The notes under the pieces are model-generated. The model did no database searches. It was not told the DNA's origin and worked only from the letters and a program-made list of their open reading frames with translations. Positions 11,926-23,320 of a stretch of 64,000 nucleotides of DNA are shown here, in pieces. Position 1 is the first letter of the stretch, and every line of letters starts with the position of its first letter. The stretch spans positions 496,001-560,000 of the forward strand of contig JAZAYU010000257.1 of assembly GCA_038501625.1 (NCBI GenBank), written 5' to 3'. The DNA comes from Corbicula japonica. Its lineage: Eukaryota; Mollusca; Bivalvia; Venerida; Cyrenidae. A program made the translations under genes and the position numbers.

Positions 11926-12235
11926 AGAGTGAAAAATCTCTACTTGACAAAAAGAATGTTTGTGAAAGAAATTTGACTCTGTAAGAAGAAACAATTCTTG
12001 CAGGTGACTTACACTGATTCTCGATTCATAAACGGATAAATTACGTGTTCGAAGTCCTAAAATTTGTGTAAAAAAGAGGAAACTAAAGTGAAGGGGCATT
12101 TAGAATAGTGTCTTTCATAAGAGATAAAGTGAAAAGTTGGAGTAAATTCAAGGTAAATTTACAAATATTTTGAAACAGGAAAAAAGTCGAAATTGTGTTA
12201 AAAGTTAAAATTGAAATAAGTATTGCAAATTCATC

Positions 12236-13012
12236 ATGGCTGCATTATCATATTTGAAAGGCGTGCGCACACGTTATTTCAATTATGCTGAGAAAGAGTT
12301 ACATACTGGAAATATTTTGTTAAACACGGAAATAGAGAGATTGAATTCAGAAGAGTGCAAAGAACTTGAACAAACTATAAATAAAACTAAGCTTAAGATT
12401 GAAAATTACATCGATAAGCTTAATGTTCAATCAGAAAAGGTTGCCAGTGCAGTTGGTGATTCCGATAGTGGATGTTTTCAAGATCTGCTAGAAAGAGATT
12501 CCATATTGCTTGACAGAGCTTGGACTATGGTCTATGAACTTCAAAATAAACAGACTGATGTAAAACTGAAGGTAAAAAAGGATGTCGTTAAGGATGTGTC
12601 GGAAGAAGAAGGTTCAGTTGTGAAGAAAATGTGTGAAGTTAAGATGAAATCACAAACTGCGTTCTTCGAACAACAACAAATTAGAGCAGAAGAGCAAATG
12701 AAAATGCAACAGAACTTTTTTGACAGACAGCTTAGCCTGAAAGTTAAAAGTGATTATACAGTAAAGTTGCCTAAATTAGACATGATTTCATTTGACGGAA
12801 ATAAACTCAAGTGGACCGAATTCTGGGACTCATTCTCCAGTGCTGTACATGAAAACGACAAGCTACCACCAGTCGACAACTTCAACTATCTAAAGGGAAA
12901 GCTCACTGGTGTTGCCAGAAGTGCCATCGCTGGACTGTCTATGTCGAATGAAAACTACGACATGGCCATTAAAATTCTCAAGGAAAGATTTGGAGATCAG
13001 CATGACATTATA
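12236..13012 (+). pseudogene. BEL/Pao gag, N-terminal part
   Basis: Starts at ATG 12236. It encodes a coiled-coil-rich N-terminus (CKELEQTINKTKLKIENYID), then LPKLDMISFDGNKLKWTEFW, typical of the DUF1759 domain of BEL gag. The frame is cut by the first MITE at 13013; the 266-codon frame running to 13036 ends in element sequence. Confidence 0.85.
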
Positions 13013-13266
13013 TACTCAACAAAAATAGAAACCTGACACTTTATATTTGGTGTATTTTCCTGGAATCAGATTTAAAGCTAATTGAATTGTATGTATTAAA
13101 AATTGTGCATGTTTTAACTTAATTATGCATTTTGATATTTTTGGTGCATGAAACAAGTGATTCAGTGGTTATTTTCTTTTGGATGGTGCAAAAATATATA
13201 GATTTTGAATATGCACCTCATACTTATTCATAGTTACAGTGTCAGGTTTCTTTTTTTTGTTGAGTA
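13013..13266. mobile_element. MITE 1 nested in the BEL gag (254 bp)
   Basis: Inverted ends of about 30 bp (tactcaacaaaaa.agaaacc) face each other, with TA at 13011-13012 and 13267-13268. Skipping the element and one TA brings the gag halves into one frame, which fixes the insertion point. TA target use suggests a Tc1/mariner-type transposase. Confidence 0.85.
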
Positions 13267-13416
13267 TAGATTTGCGTTTTATGGCACTGGTGAATGTTAC
13301 TCCCCCTACGAACACGACTGCAAGTTTGAGACTTTTCTACGATAAAATACAAACCCACTTGAGAAGTTTGGAGGTTATGCATGATAATTTGGAGCAACAA
13401 GTGTTCGTGTCGATTA
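13267..13416 (+). pseudogene. BEL/Pao gag, middle part between the two MITEs
   Basis: Encodes FMALVNVTPPTNTTASLRLF then DKIQTHLRSLEVMHDNLEQQ, the second half of the DUF1759-like region. It is ended by the second MITE. Confidence 0.8.
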
Positions 13417-14144
13417 CTGTGGTATCATTTAATTTCGCTGGCACGAAATTTCGCGCAATCGCCTAAAAAGACTGTTTCGTGCGGACGTAAATTCGCGCAA
13501 ATCCAATTTAAAAAAAAAATTATTATCGATTTTTTACCGACCCGTTATCAATACCTATTGTTTATTTGAACACGCGAGCTAATCATGTGTCAGTTGGCCC
13601 CCTGTCAATTACCACTTCCTTTGTTAGTCAATTATCGGACCGCTGTTTATTCGGCGCCGCTAATTGACACGGGACCCGTTTGATCCATCTATCTGGACCA
13701 TTCATATCATAATTGGCATGCTAAATTTCGTACCTGTTTTATGGTCTAAAGTGTCAATTGATTGCAAAACAGTTATACAAAAGTGTTGATAAATTAAAAA
13801 TGAGATGACAACGATACTGTTTGGTAAAACGTGACCTGACCTAAATGCGCGGACAAAATTGTTGTTCAAGTTTTGAAGCAAAAATAAACATATTCCAAAG
13901 CAAATTCAACAGTTATAACTAATTTGATTTTCTTTATTAACATGATTATTCGATATTTCACATTTATATCAAATAGCGACACAGGCAACTATATATTAAG
14001 TGTAGGTCCATTCGGACATAGCACGTTTCGGATACGTATGTGGAACTTTTTGGTTAAATTTTGGCTTAGGTTTTAAATTCGCGCACTGTCCCTAGCGCGA
14101 AATACGCGAAAATTAAGCCATCGCTAAATAAAATGATACCACAG
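13417..14144. mobile_element. MITE 2 nested in the BEL gag (728 bp)
   Basis: Inverted ends ctgtggtatcattt / aaatgataccacag are flanked by TA on both sides (13415-13416 and 14145-14146). The subterminal part is rich in cgcgaaat/aatttcgcg. There is no coding capacity. Leaving it out with one TA restores the gag frame, so this is a clean insertion. Confidence 0.87.
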
Positions 14145-14146
14145 TA

Positions 14147-16230
14147 TTCGGAGCAAACTACCGAGTGAAATTCTTATGCATCTTGAAATACAGAAAGGTA
14201 AAGATAACCAGTGGACAATAACTAGGTTTCGGGAATTGCTTCGACAGTATATTGTTTCAAAAGAAAAATCGGACAAACCTAAACCAGCCAATACTGATCG
14301 AAAAGTGAGTCCACAACATCAGAAATCAACCAATAATTTAAAAGGCTCAACAGGACGATCCCAAACAGCTAATACCTCTGCAGGAGCTTTGACTGCACAT
14401 GAAAAGAAAGAGTCTACATCTACCCCAAAGCATTATAAAAAGACTTGTAGATTCTGTAGTAAGAATCATTGGAGTGATGAATGTCCACATTTAGAAAGTT
14501 ACAGCAATGATATCGCTAAACAACTGAAACAGGATATTTATATGGACAATGTTGTAACTGGATCAAACAACCTTGTTGATGCGAAAAACTTGTACACTGT
14601 GTCCAAAGGAATATTCGAAGATGCAAGCATGAATCTTCGTGAGTGGGCATCTAATAATAGAGAACTGGAAGAAACTTTCTCAGTCGAACACAGAGCCAAA
14701 GAAAGTGTAATGAAAGTGTTAGGGCTTGAATGGAACAGTGAATGCGATATACTGGCGATTCAACCTGTGCATTTAACAAGTACTCAAAGCGTTACAAAAC
14801 GCTTTATTCTCAGCAAAATCGCATCTGTGTTTGACCCTCTAGGTCTATTCACACCTGTAACGCTTAGAGGAAAACTTCTTATTCAAGCGCTGTGGAAGAA
14901 AAAGATTGAATGGGACCAGCAAGTTGACGACCAAGATCTCACAATGTGGCATGAAATTCAAAGAGATCTTAGCAACATTAGCAATCATAAAATACCACGC
15001 TGTGTTGTAAATAGAGATGATAACAGGAATATTCTTTTGAGTTTCTGTGATGCTTCTACCAAAGCATATGCCACAACGGTGTATTTGATGCAAATTAGTG
15101 ACTGGGAGCAACGCATAAATTTGGTGTTTTCAAAGGCTCGACTTGCTCCAATTACTAACATAAGTATTCCACGATTTGAACTAATGACTGTACTTATAGG
15201 AGTACGACGTTTGACCTTTGTAAAAGATCAAATGAAGATGAAAATTAGTGAAGTTCACCTGTTCACAGATTCCCAGTGTGCATTAAAGTGGATTATGTCG
15301 ACAAAACAGCTACCGGTGTTTGTTAAAAATAGGGTCAAAGAAATAAATGAACATAAAGATATTATCTTCCATTATGTGAAGTATAATGACAATCCTGCTG
15401 ATATTGCCAGTCGAGGTTGCTCGACAGAAGATCTTGTGAAAAGATATTCATGGTGGCAGGGCCCTGAGTGGCTTTTGTATGACATTTCCAGATGGCCATT
15501 AGACCAGATTTCTAATGCTGAAGATGATGGGACTAACGAACCAAAGATCACCAAAAATTATCAGAAAGAAAACAACTTCAGTGAAGAAGTGAATTTTTCA
15601 GCATATGGAGCAATTAATGACTGTTTTCCAATAATTGCTACATTTGGTATAAATCCAACGAAATACTCTTCGGTGACGAAGTTGTTACCGGTCACAGCTT
15701 ATGTGAGAAGATTCATAGGGAAAATGAAGAAAGAGAAATATTGTTCAAATAATCTTTCTGCAAGAGAACTTCAAGAAGCTGAAGACATGTGGATTAAGCA
15801 CGTGCAACACACACATTTTCCGGAACTGTATGAATCCCTCGTTGGAAAGAGAAAGTGTAATATACAATTGCAACTTGGTGTGTTCGTTGATAAAAATGGT
15901 CTTTTAAGATGTAAAGGTCGTTTGGAGAATGCCAGTTTAACGGAGTCGTCAAGAAATCCGTTACTTCTGCCACGTGATGACTCTTTTACAGTGTTAATCA
16001 TAGAAAGGGAACATAAAGGGTTGTTACATTCAGGTTTCTCTCAAACTCTTAGCCAACATAGATATCGTTATTGGATCCCTAGTGGAAGAGCTACAGTGCG
16101 GAAAATTCTTCGCCAGTGTTTAGTGTGTCGTCGAATTGAAGGAGGAGCGTACAAAATGCCACCTATGGCTCCATTACCTCGTTCGAGAGTCACCGAATCC
16201 AAACCATTCAGTCATATTGGATTAGACTAA
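14147..16230 (+). pseudogene. BEL/Pao gag-pol remnant with zinc knuckle, A17 region, RNase H and integrase zinc domain
   Basis: In order: end of gag (SKLPSEILMHLEIQ), a CX2CX3HX4C knuckle CRFCSKNHWSDEC, then directly the RT end (IYMDN where BEL has YVDD, followed by LREWASN). The protease and most of the RT are therefore deleted, near 14505-14530. Next come the Pao A17-type region (ILSKIASVFDPLGLFTPVTL), RNase H (FCDAST, HLFTDSQCALKW, NPADIASRGC) and the integrase zinc domain (EREHKGLLHSG, QCLVCRR). The frame ends in TAA at 16228-16230, right after IGLD at the start of the integrase core. Confidence 0.9.
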
Positions 16231-17024
16231 CTTGGACCCTTATACATAAAGGACAACCAGATCACGGAAAAAGTATGGGTGTGCCTATACACGTGCATGG
16301 TCACACGTGCAGTTCACCTTGAAATGTTAAAAAAGATGTCAACAGAAGCATTCTTAAATAGTTTTCGGAGATTTATAGCTTGCAGAAGAAAACCACGCGA
16401 AGTCATCAGCGATTATGCGTTACATTTTAAATTGGCTAAATAAACAATTGAATCTTTATGGAGTTCAATCTTGGAAAGTGAAGATGTGCAGAGCTATTGT
16501 TCAAGTGGAGGTATTAATTGGAAGTTTATTGTGGAAATCGCACCCTTGATGGGGGTTTCAATGAGAGACTAATCGGCATAACAAAACGCTCTCTACGTAA
16601 ATCTATTGGAAGAAAGCTTCTTAGCAGTGATCAACTATATACCGTAATAAAAGACTATGAAGCAGTTGTCAACTGTCGTCCATTAGTCTATGTTGGTGAC
16701 GACGTCAATTCTAATATCGCACTCATACCTTCTCACTTCACATGTTTAAACCCAAATATTGGAAATGAAATCAATGATGATATACCCTCCAGATTTTCCG
16801 ATATATCCGATATCGAGATAATTGAAATATCAGATGATGAACAAGCGGATGATGAACCCGGAAAAGAAGTTGATAGACGTACACTAAGAACGGAAGTTGA
16901 GGTGTGGACTAGATCGGGATATCGTTATACCACATACAGAGGAGAAGAACCAGTCTATTCTAGTGTTGTATATGAAGACGATTATTATACTTACACCTTA
17001 ACTTACATACTTAATTTTTATTGA
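16231..17024 (+). pseudogene. BEL/Pao integrase core and C-terminal remnant
   Basis: Past the stop the same frame gives VTRAVHLEMLKKMSTEAFLN, a further stop near 16441, then GGFNERLIGITKRSLRKSIG and a C-terminal part with acidic residues (16518-17024). At least two stops and a changed DNG motif make it inactive. Confidence 0.85.
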
Positions 17025-17120
17025 TTATTTTCTGTGAAAGACATGTTTTGCATAAATATATGCGTATATTTTACTTTGTAAGTACTAGGAAATACTGTGT
17101 TTAATTTTTTTCGGCCGGAG

Positions 17121-17492
17121 TGTCGTGGATTACACGATGTTTGTTTATTACATTATTACAGAATGTAACTTGCTTATTTGCTCCATATTATTTGACGGGA
17201 ATTATTTTAGTTATTGTATTACTCCAAATCTTGGGAGTTGTGATTACTCGTTTTGGCGGGAACTAATTCAACTTAGTATAACTCCAAATCATGCAATTCA
17301 TGCTTTCTAAAATGGCGGGAAAAACTGATATATAAAGAGTTTAAATGAATTTTTAGGGCTGGTTTTTTTGTTTTTGATTAAAGTATTTGGATATAAAAAC
17401 ATGTAAAAAGAATAAAGTGGATATTAAAGTGTTTTCGAGTTTCTTTTCAATGTAGTAAAAGTTTAAAAAGTTTTTTAAAAAAATCTGCTACA
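17121..17492 (+). repeat. 3' LTR of the BEL/Pao element
   Basis: Matches the 5' LTR with about five substitutions and a short indel near the end. TATA box at 17329-17336. The sequence just upstream (cggccggag) is only weakly purine-rich, so a canonical polypurine tract is not evident. Confidence 0.92.
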
Positions 17493-18372
17493 TTGGTCAA
17501 GTGCACAACACATACTAAACGAATACAAATATTATCTATTTCGATTTCTAATGTAAATACGCAAAGAATTCCTATCAGCGCCATATCCGAGAAATCAAAA
17601 CTCCAACATTTGTTGGATAGAAATAATACTGTTTGTTTTATTATTTACGGTTTCAGCATTTTCAAAATTATAATCCGAATTTCCGAAAAAATGAGGCAGA
17701 AAGCAAATATCTGTCATTCATAATGGAAAACCTACAAATGAGAGTCGGTGCGGTATACTGATTATGTTGACGTTGCAAATGATTGTTTATTGTTTCTGAA
17801 AATTAAAAGCATATAGCTATATTGGCTTTAAACATGTACACAGCTTGTCTAGACTGCTCCAAATAGTCCATCAACAACAGAGGGAACCTGATGATAGATT
17901 ACGCAAACAATGCACATGTGCATCTTACTTTTGTTTCCATTCAAACATAGAAACTTTCTTCGGTCCATAAAACATGTTTAAACATGCAGAAATATATAAA
18001 ACTGGAAAAACTGTCGTTTTAATCGGTGATGAATAAAGGCAGTAAAAATGTAACAGTTCTAGCAATAAGATGGTTTCCCTTTCGGACTTCAATTTTGGAC
18101 ATGTTTCTTGGTCGAAACATGATACAATTACACGCATAATAAGATTATAAATACATAATAGCCGCTGGCCATGGGAAATACAAGTCTGATTCAATCTTAC
18201 GTCTTTCTTACATCAGATACTGCGAAAGAGAAACAGTTTCATATTGTACGATTTGTCTCAGTCTTCGCGACAACAAGAGACCTTTAGGACCTCTTCATCA
18301 CTTGACGGTATGCATATTTAAGCATAGTTTTGATTTGTTTGATAAGAGTAAAAATTTTCGGTGATATTTAAG

Positions 18373-18732
18373 ATGTCGCAAACATTGCAAATGGCGAAAA
18401 CTGGCTAAAATTTCAAAATTGAATTTTGGGGGAAATACTTATTGCCACCTAGACTTTAGTCAAGAAATGTATTTAACTAAGGATGTAGTTAACGTTTACA
18501 AGCTCAATTTAGGCTAATTCATGTTCTAATTACCAAGCGCATACTAAAACAAAAGAAAAACCGTTTGCATGAGAACTCTGAAATTCATGGACAATATATT
18601 AAAGCACTCATACCTAAAATAAGTATATGCTGGTCTACATTGTTTAGTGCCAATTCGTCAAAATAATGTTAGGGTTTTCAAAAAATTCAAGGAAAACTTA
18701 CTTCCTGGTTCAAACCGAAAGTAGAAATTTAA
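18373..18732 (+). repeat. Interspersed 360-bp repeat, copy 1
   Basis: Starts gtcgcaaacattgcaaatgg and ends near tacttcctggttcaaac. Copy 2 at 20583-20938 is about 92% identical. Both sit in duplication copy B and neither is in copy A. Confidence 0.85.
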
Positions 18733-19120
18733 TGGTTAACAAAAAGGACAACAAAAACAACAGAATAAATGTGATATGATTATGTTATTATGTCAAGTGA
18801 GTTTTATTGGCACTAAAATCAGAGCCAAACAACATTTCATGGCAGCATAAACAATATATCTGAAACACAAAACACAAAAAGCATATTTGAGCCACAAAAA
18901 TCAGACCCAGTGGAAATATATACTTTTTTGATGCTCGACTCAGTTTTAGCATGAAAATTCTGTGGGTCATCTTCCTTTTAATTTTAAATTGAAATATCTT
19001 AACTAAAATATGGCTTACACACCTTAAAAAACTGTATAACAGACAGTTATTTCTAATTATAAAAGCTGCTAATGTTCTAGATATTTGATGGATATGTGAA
19101 GATTGAGTTTAGCATGAACC

Positions 19121-19156
19121 TATGTGTGTGTGTGTGGGGGGGGGGGGGGTGGGGGG
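19121..19156. repeat. (TG)n and poly-G microsatellite
   Basis: A short TG run followed by a G run, at the edge of the SINE. Simple sequence. Confidence 0.9.
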
Positions 19157-19495
19157 ATCCTGGTATGCTCGGAATTGCATGGCTAGGCGCTATCGGCGTG
19201 ACGGTGCGGGTTCGCTCCGGTAGAGGCAATATCATTTGAAATTCACATCAGTGCTATTTGTGCAGTGTGGCGGCCGTAAAAAGTCTCCACGTATATACAG
19301 TCAGTAATGTTATCAGTAAAATGACCCGTTACCGATGTCATGCAGTGATGGTAACGTATATCAGGACTATCCGAGCAACATTTTTGGGGGTTGTCACGGG
19401 TAGCTCAGTTGGTTGCGTTGTCGGAATTGGAGGGCTAGACACTGTCGCCGTGACGGTGCTGGTTCGCTCCTATGTAGAGGCAATATCATATGAAA
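19140..19495 (+). repeat. Dimeric tRNA-derived SINE, plus orientation
   Basis: A decayed first tRNA-like head (19140-19225, with gtgcgggttcgctccgg), a body (19226-19390), then a fuller head with TAGCTCAGTTGG and GGTTCGCTCC (19392-19490). Same organisation as 50217-50573. Confidence 0.7.
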
Positions 19496-20582
19496 AGGTT
19501 GTTATAACTAAGGGGCATGCTTTCTTTTATTAAAAATCAATTATGGTAAAGCACGTTTTGGCAGCCCTTTACGTTTGGATAAAACCTCGCTTGTTCCAGC
19601 TTCTTAAATACATTTGATACTGGTCGGCCTATGTGAATGAGGTTTTTAAGTCAAAATTCAGGCCAGTATAGCAATTCGGAAAATAGAAAAGTATTCCGGG
19701 TTTTGAAGTTGACCGCAATACCAAAACCGTCATGCAGTTTAAGTACTACACAGAAAGCACTTGAAAAGTGAAACCAATTACTGAAACCATTTAATCAAGT
19801 GCCCACGGATGAGTGTTAATATCCACGCAGTTAGGATCTTTAATTGTTGGCTTCTTGATAAAAAAAATACCCTAGGGCGAACGGTGTAAATCCTACTCTG
19901 GATCTACATTGGTTTGATATGGGGAAAAAAACGTACCCATGGAGTACATTGTCACCCCTGTATTGATTTTGCTTTCTTTAAAGTTATAGCATGTTTAAAC
20001 CGACAACTGCTTTGATGCAATGAATTGTAATTAGTTATTACGGCATTTCTATAACTCTCACTTTTTCTTGTCATATAATTATAAATAGGTGACGACTTTA
20101 GCCACCGAGAAGTGTATGCTTGCCAACCATATCTTTGAAATCATGCACTTTGTTTTACATCCGCCATACTTCCTTGTGTACTCGTGTTAATTAAATGGGT
20201 TATGTTATTTTAAAAGTTCAACGTATGGTCATTGCCTGTGATATTAAATAAATCTTGGCATGAAGGTCGTTCACTTTGGAAATCCCAGTCATTGATATCA
20301 GGTGATTTGCATTGCCGTAGCTGGGTGAAGATAGTTTCATACGACACACTGATAAAGAATACACTTGACAGAATTTTATTTACAGGTTAGTTATTCAGGA
20401 AATGTTTGCTTTAAGAGTAAAAATATTATTTACATTTAAGTTTTAACTGAGAATCCCACATAACGGTTATCGTGTAATTGAAATAAAAGAACTGAGAGTC
20501 CAATTATTGCGCAAAGCACTCGAATGTTGAGCTTCATCTCACAAATGATATAGAAAAGAGAAATAGTTTTGTTGTGTTAAGA

Positions 20583-20938
20583 GGTCGCAAACATTGCAAA
20601 TGGCAAAAACTGGCTAAAATTTCAAAAATGAATTTTGGGGAAAATACTTATTGCCACCTAGATTTTAGTAAAGAAAGGTATTAAGCTATGGATGTAGTTA
20701 ATGTTTGCAAGCTCAATTTAGTCTAATTCATGTTCTAATTACCAAGCACATACTAAATCAAAAGAAAAACCGTTTGCATGAGAACTCTGAAATTCATGGA
20801 CAATATACTTAACCAACTCATATCTGAAATAAGTATATGCTGGTCTACAATGTTTAGTGCCAATACGTCTAAATAATGTTAGGGTTTTCAAGATTTTCAA
20901 GGAAAACTTACTTCCTGGTTCAAACTGGAAGTAGATTT
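20583..20938 (+). repeat. Interspersed 360-bp repeat, copy 2
   Basis: Direct copy of 18373-18732. Both copies end near 'aacttacttcctggttcaaa', followed by unlike sequence. Confidence 0.85.
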
Positions 20939-20939
20939 C

Positions 20940-22205
20940 TATCGATTTCTACTTTCGTATTCTATTATAATGCAGCGGGAAAATTAAATAAACTATTTCG
21001 ATTGGTAGCTATTTATGCCAGAGAGGCATCTAGCAGGGTGAAGAGGTATCTAGTGGGATTTTTAAACAATTAGTTTACACTGTTTAAAACGATTACTGCT
21101 GCGACGTTTAGATCTTTGCTATTCTGTTAAGCCGAAAGATGTTGAAATGAGGCACACTCCAGTACTCGTCATTGGTTAGGTTTATTTGTCGGAAACAATA
21201 CACCCAATCTTTATCAACCTATCCAAAATGAAAGTGAAAGTAAATGGAACTGCCTTAGGGCAACTGTAAATAATATGCTACGCGATATAAACAATGAGTT
21301 TGCTATTTAAGTCTAAATGAAATCTTCACTAAATATATTTTATTCTTTCAGCAAAAGATATATCATCTAATACATTATCTTATAAGACAAAACAAAACCA
21401 AGACCTTTTTCAATACGTTTCTAATATAAATGTCATTCTTTATCACGATGAGTTTTGTAAGATGTGCTTACTTGTCTTAAATCTGGCAACAATGTGTAAT
21501 ATGTTACGCGAAAAAACTTCGAGTCCGCTATAAGCAATCGCACTCAAGTCAGATCTAAGAACACGTTAGCGTAGTGGTTTTCAGGAGATGATTTTTATCA
21601 CAGATTGCTATTAAAGCATACAGCTTTCATAGAGAAGAATTGTTGCGGTATTTTCTAGAATTGTTTCATATACCTAAGAATTTCTCTTCAATTTTATAGA
21701 TAAAACAGCTATAACGCTTTATTACTTTTTTGGGGGCTTACAATAAGTCTTAAGATCTTCACTGAATTAATTTATTACCTCGGTAATTGATACATCCTCT
21801 ACTGCCCTGTCTATTATGTTTTAGGTATTAATAAAGACTCTACCTTTAAAATACGTTTTTCATAATTATAAGATTCACATTTATAAACAAAACTAAAATC
21901 TATTTATCTGTTCCTTACCTGTATTTTGTGTGTTTTACATCCAAATCTATGTAATTTAATAAAAATTATATGTGTAGGATTCTCATTGAAATGATTGAAT
22001 TTACACGAAAATCAAGATGAAGTAAATAATATCAGCTATAAACTGCATCATTTCGTATATCATCTACGCCGTTTATCTTTTTTAAAGATATTTCTTGTTA
22101 TTGAGTTAAATTGATAAACTTAAGAAAAATAAGGGCACTATTAATTTCTCCACGTCATTCGTTAAACTCATCTATAAATAAAACTAGATGGGTGTTCAGT
22201 TGAAC
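20940..22205. other. Stretch without recognised genes
   Basis: AT-rich and mostly unique. No exon or known repeat seen. Confidence 0.35.
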
Positions 22206-22207
22206 AC

Positions 22208-22860
22208 TTGTGTCGCCCTTGGATACTTTGTCAGAATAACTAAAAACCTTAACAAGAGCCCGCTGTTAAAGTGTGATGAAGACATGTTAAGAAACGGCAT
22301 AGCTAAAGTGAATGTTAAGTTTTCATGACAAAAATCTAAGTACAAAAAGGGGCATATGTGTGTCACTTGTGATCTTGACCTTCAGATTTTGGAATAATCA
22401 TAATAAAGTTGTCAGTGGCAATATAATATAAAAAGTCGATGAGGAAATATTAACATATGGCAATATGTATATAACCTTAAGTTTTTATGACAAAATATAA
22501 AAAGGGGCATAACTGTAGTGAAATAAGACATTGACCGTGGTATCATGACGACCGTGTTGTTGTAAGCAATATTTTTTGAAAGTTTGATGAAGAAATGTTA
22601 AGAAGTGGCAAAGTTATAGCCAACGTTAAGTTTTCGTGACAAAAAAAGGGGCATAACTCCATCAAATGTGACCTTGACCTAAAGAATTTGGCATCGTCAT
22701 GACCGTGTTGTCATAAGCAGTATAATTGGAAAGTTTGATGAAGAAATATTAAGAAATGGCAAAGTTATAGCCAACGTTAAGTTTTCGTGACGGACGGACA
22801 GACCGACGGACGGACAAAGCGATCCCTATGTATCGCCTTTTCTTCGAAAGGGCGACACAA
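22208..22860. mobile_element. Short-TIR element with four internal ~150-bp tandem units
   Basis: Perfect 13-bp inverted ends (ttgtgtcgccctt / aagggcgacacaa). Inside are four units with 'gatgaagaaat.ttaagaa' and 'aagttttcgtgac' at about 22273, 22438, 22585 and 22737, then a (GACG)n tract. A common repeat type in bivalve genomes; no coding capacity. Confidence 0.8.
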
Positions 22861-23320
22861 AAAGGTTACCAACATGATATTCTACATCGCCTGGTGTAGC
22901 CTGGTAATTAATCCATCTACAGTTGATCGTTATGTTTTACTCTTTGGTTGCACGACTGCGGCGGTTGTTGAAGTTTATGAAGAAATCTGTAAAGGAACCT
23001 AGAAGCTCGATCTGTTTCTTTTATCGCTTTCATCGTGTTCTTGATGATTTGACACCAGGTGCTCTGGACTCAGTTATCCACATCTTTCCACCGTATTAAA
23101 AGTGTATGTTTCTATGGCGGACTCGATGTTTTTCGCGTATCGTACTATTGCACGTAGATAAAGGTTTAGGAACACATCGTGCAATCCACGCACATGATAA
23201 AGAACAGAGAAAGAGTTTTTGTTATGTTTATAATGTGAATTTAATACGACAACACGTATTTTTAAAGGTATTGGCTTTGTTTATACTTAAAAAGTTAAAA
23301 TAATGTATTAGGTAATGTAT

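Larger units (their letters stand above)
11519..17492 (+). mobile_element. BEL/Pao LTR retrotransposon, defective
   Basis: Two LTRs of 376 and 372 bp, starting TG and ending CA, flank a 5.2-kb body. A 5-bp target duplication is visible (ttggc at 11514-11518, ttggt at 17493-17497, one mismatch). The empty site survives in copy A as cattggtcaag at about 4347. The body encodes a BEL gag (DUF1759-like), zinc knuckle, the A17-type region, RNase H and integrase parts, but lacks the protease and most of the RT. It holds two nested MITEs and stops in the integrase. LTRs differ at about five substitutions and one indel, so the insertion is fairly young. Confidence 0.93.
11393..23320. repeat. Segmental duplication, copy B (interrupted)
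   Basis: Colinear with 4213-9910 apart from insertions: the BEL element at 11519-17492, a 360-bp repeat at 18373-18732, a SINE at 19140-19495, the same 360-bp repeat at 20583-20938, and a TIR element at 22208-22860. The segment 18790-19780 is inverted relative to copy A. Confidence 0.75.
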
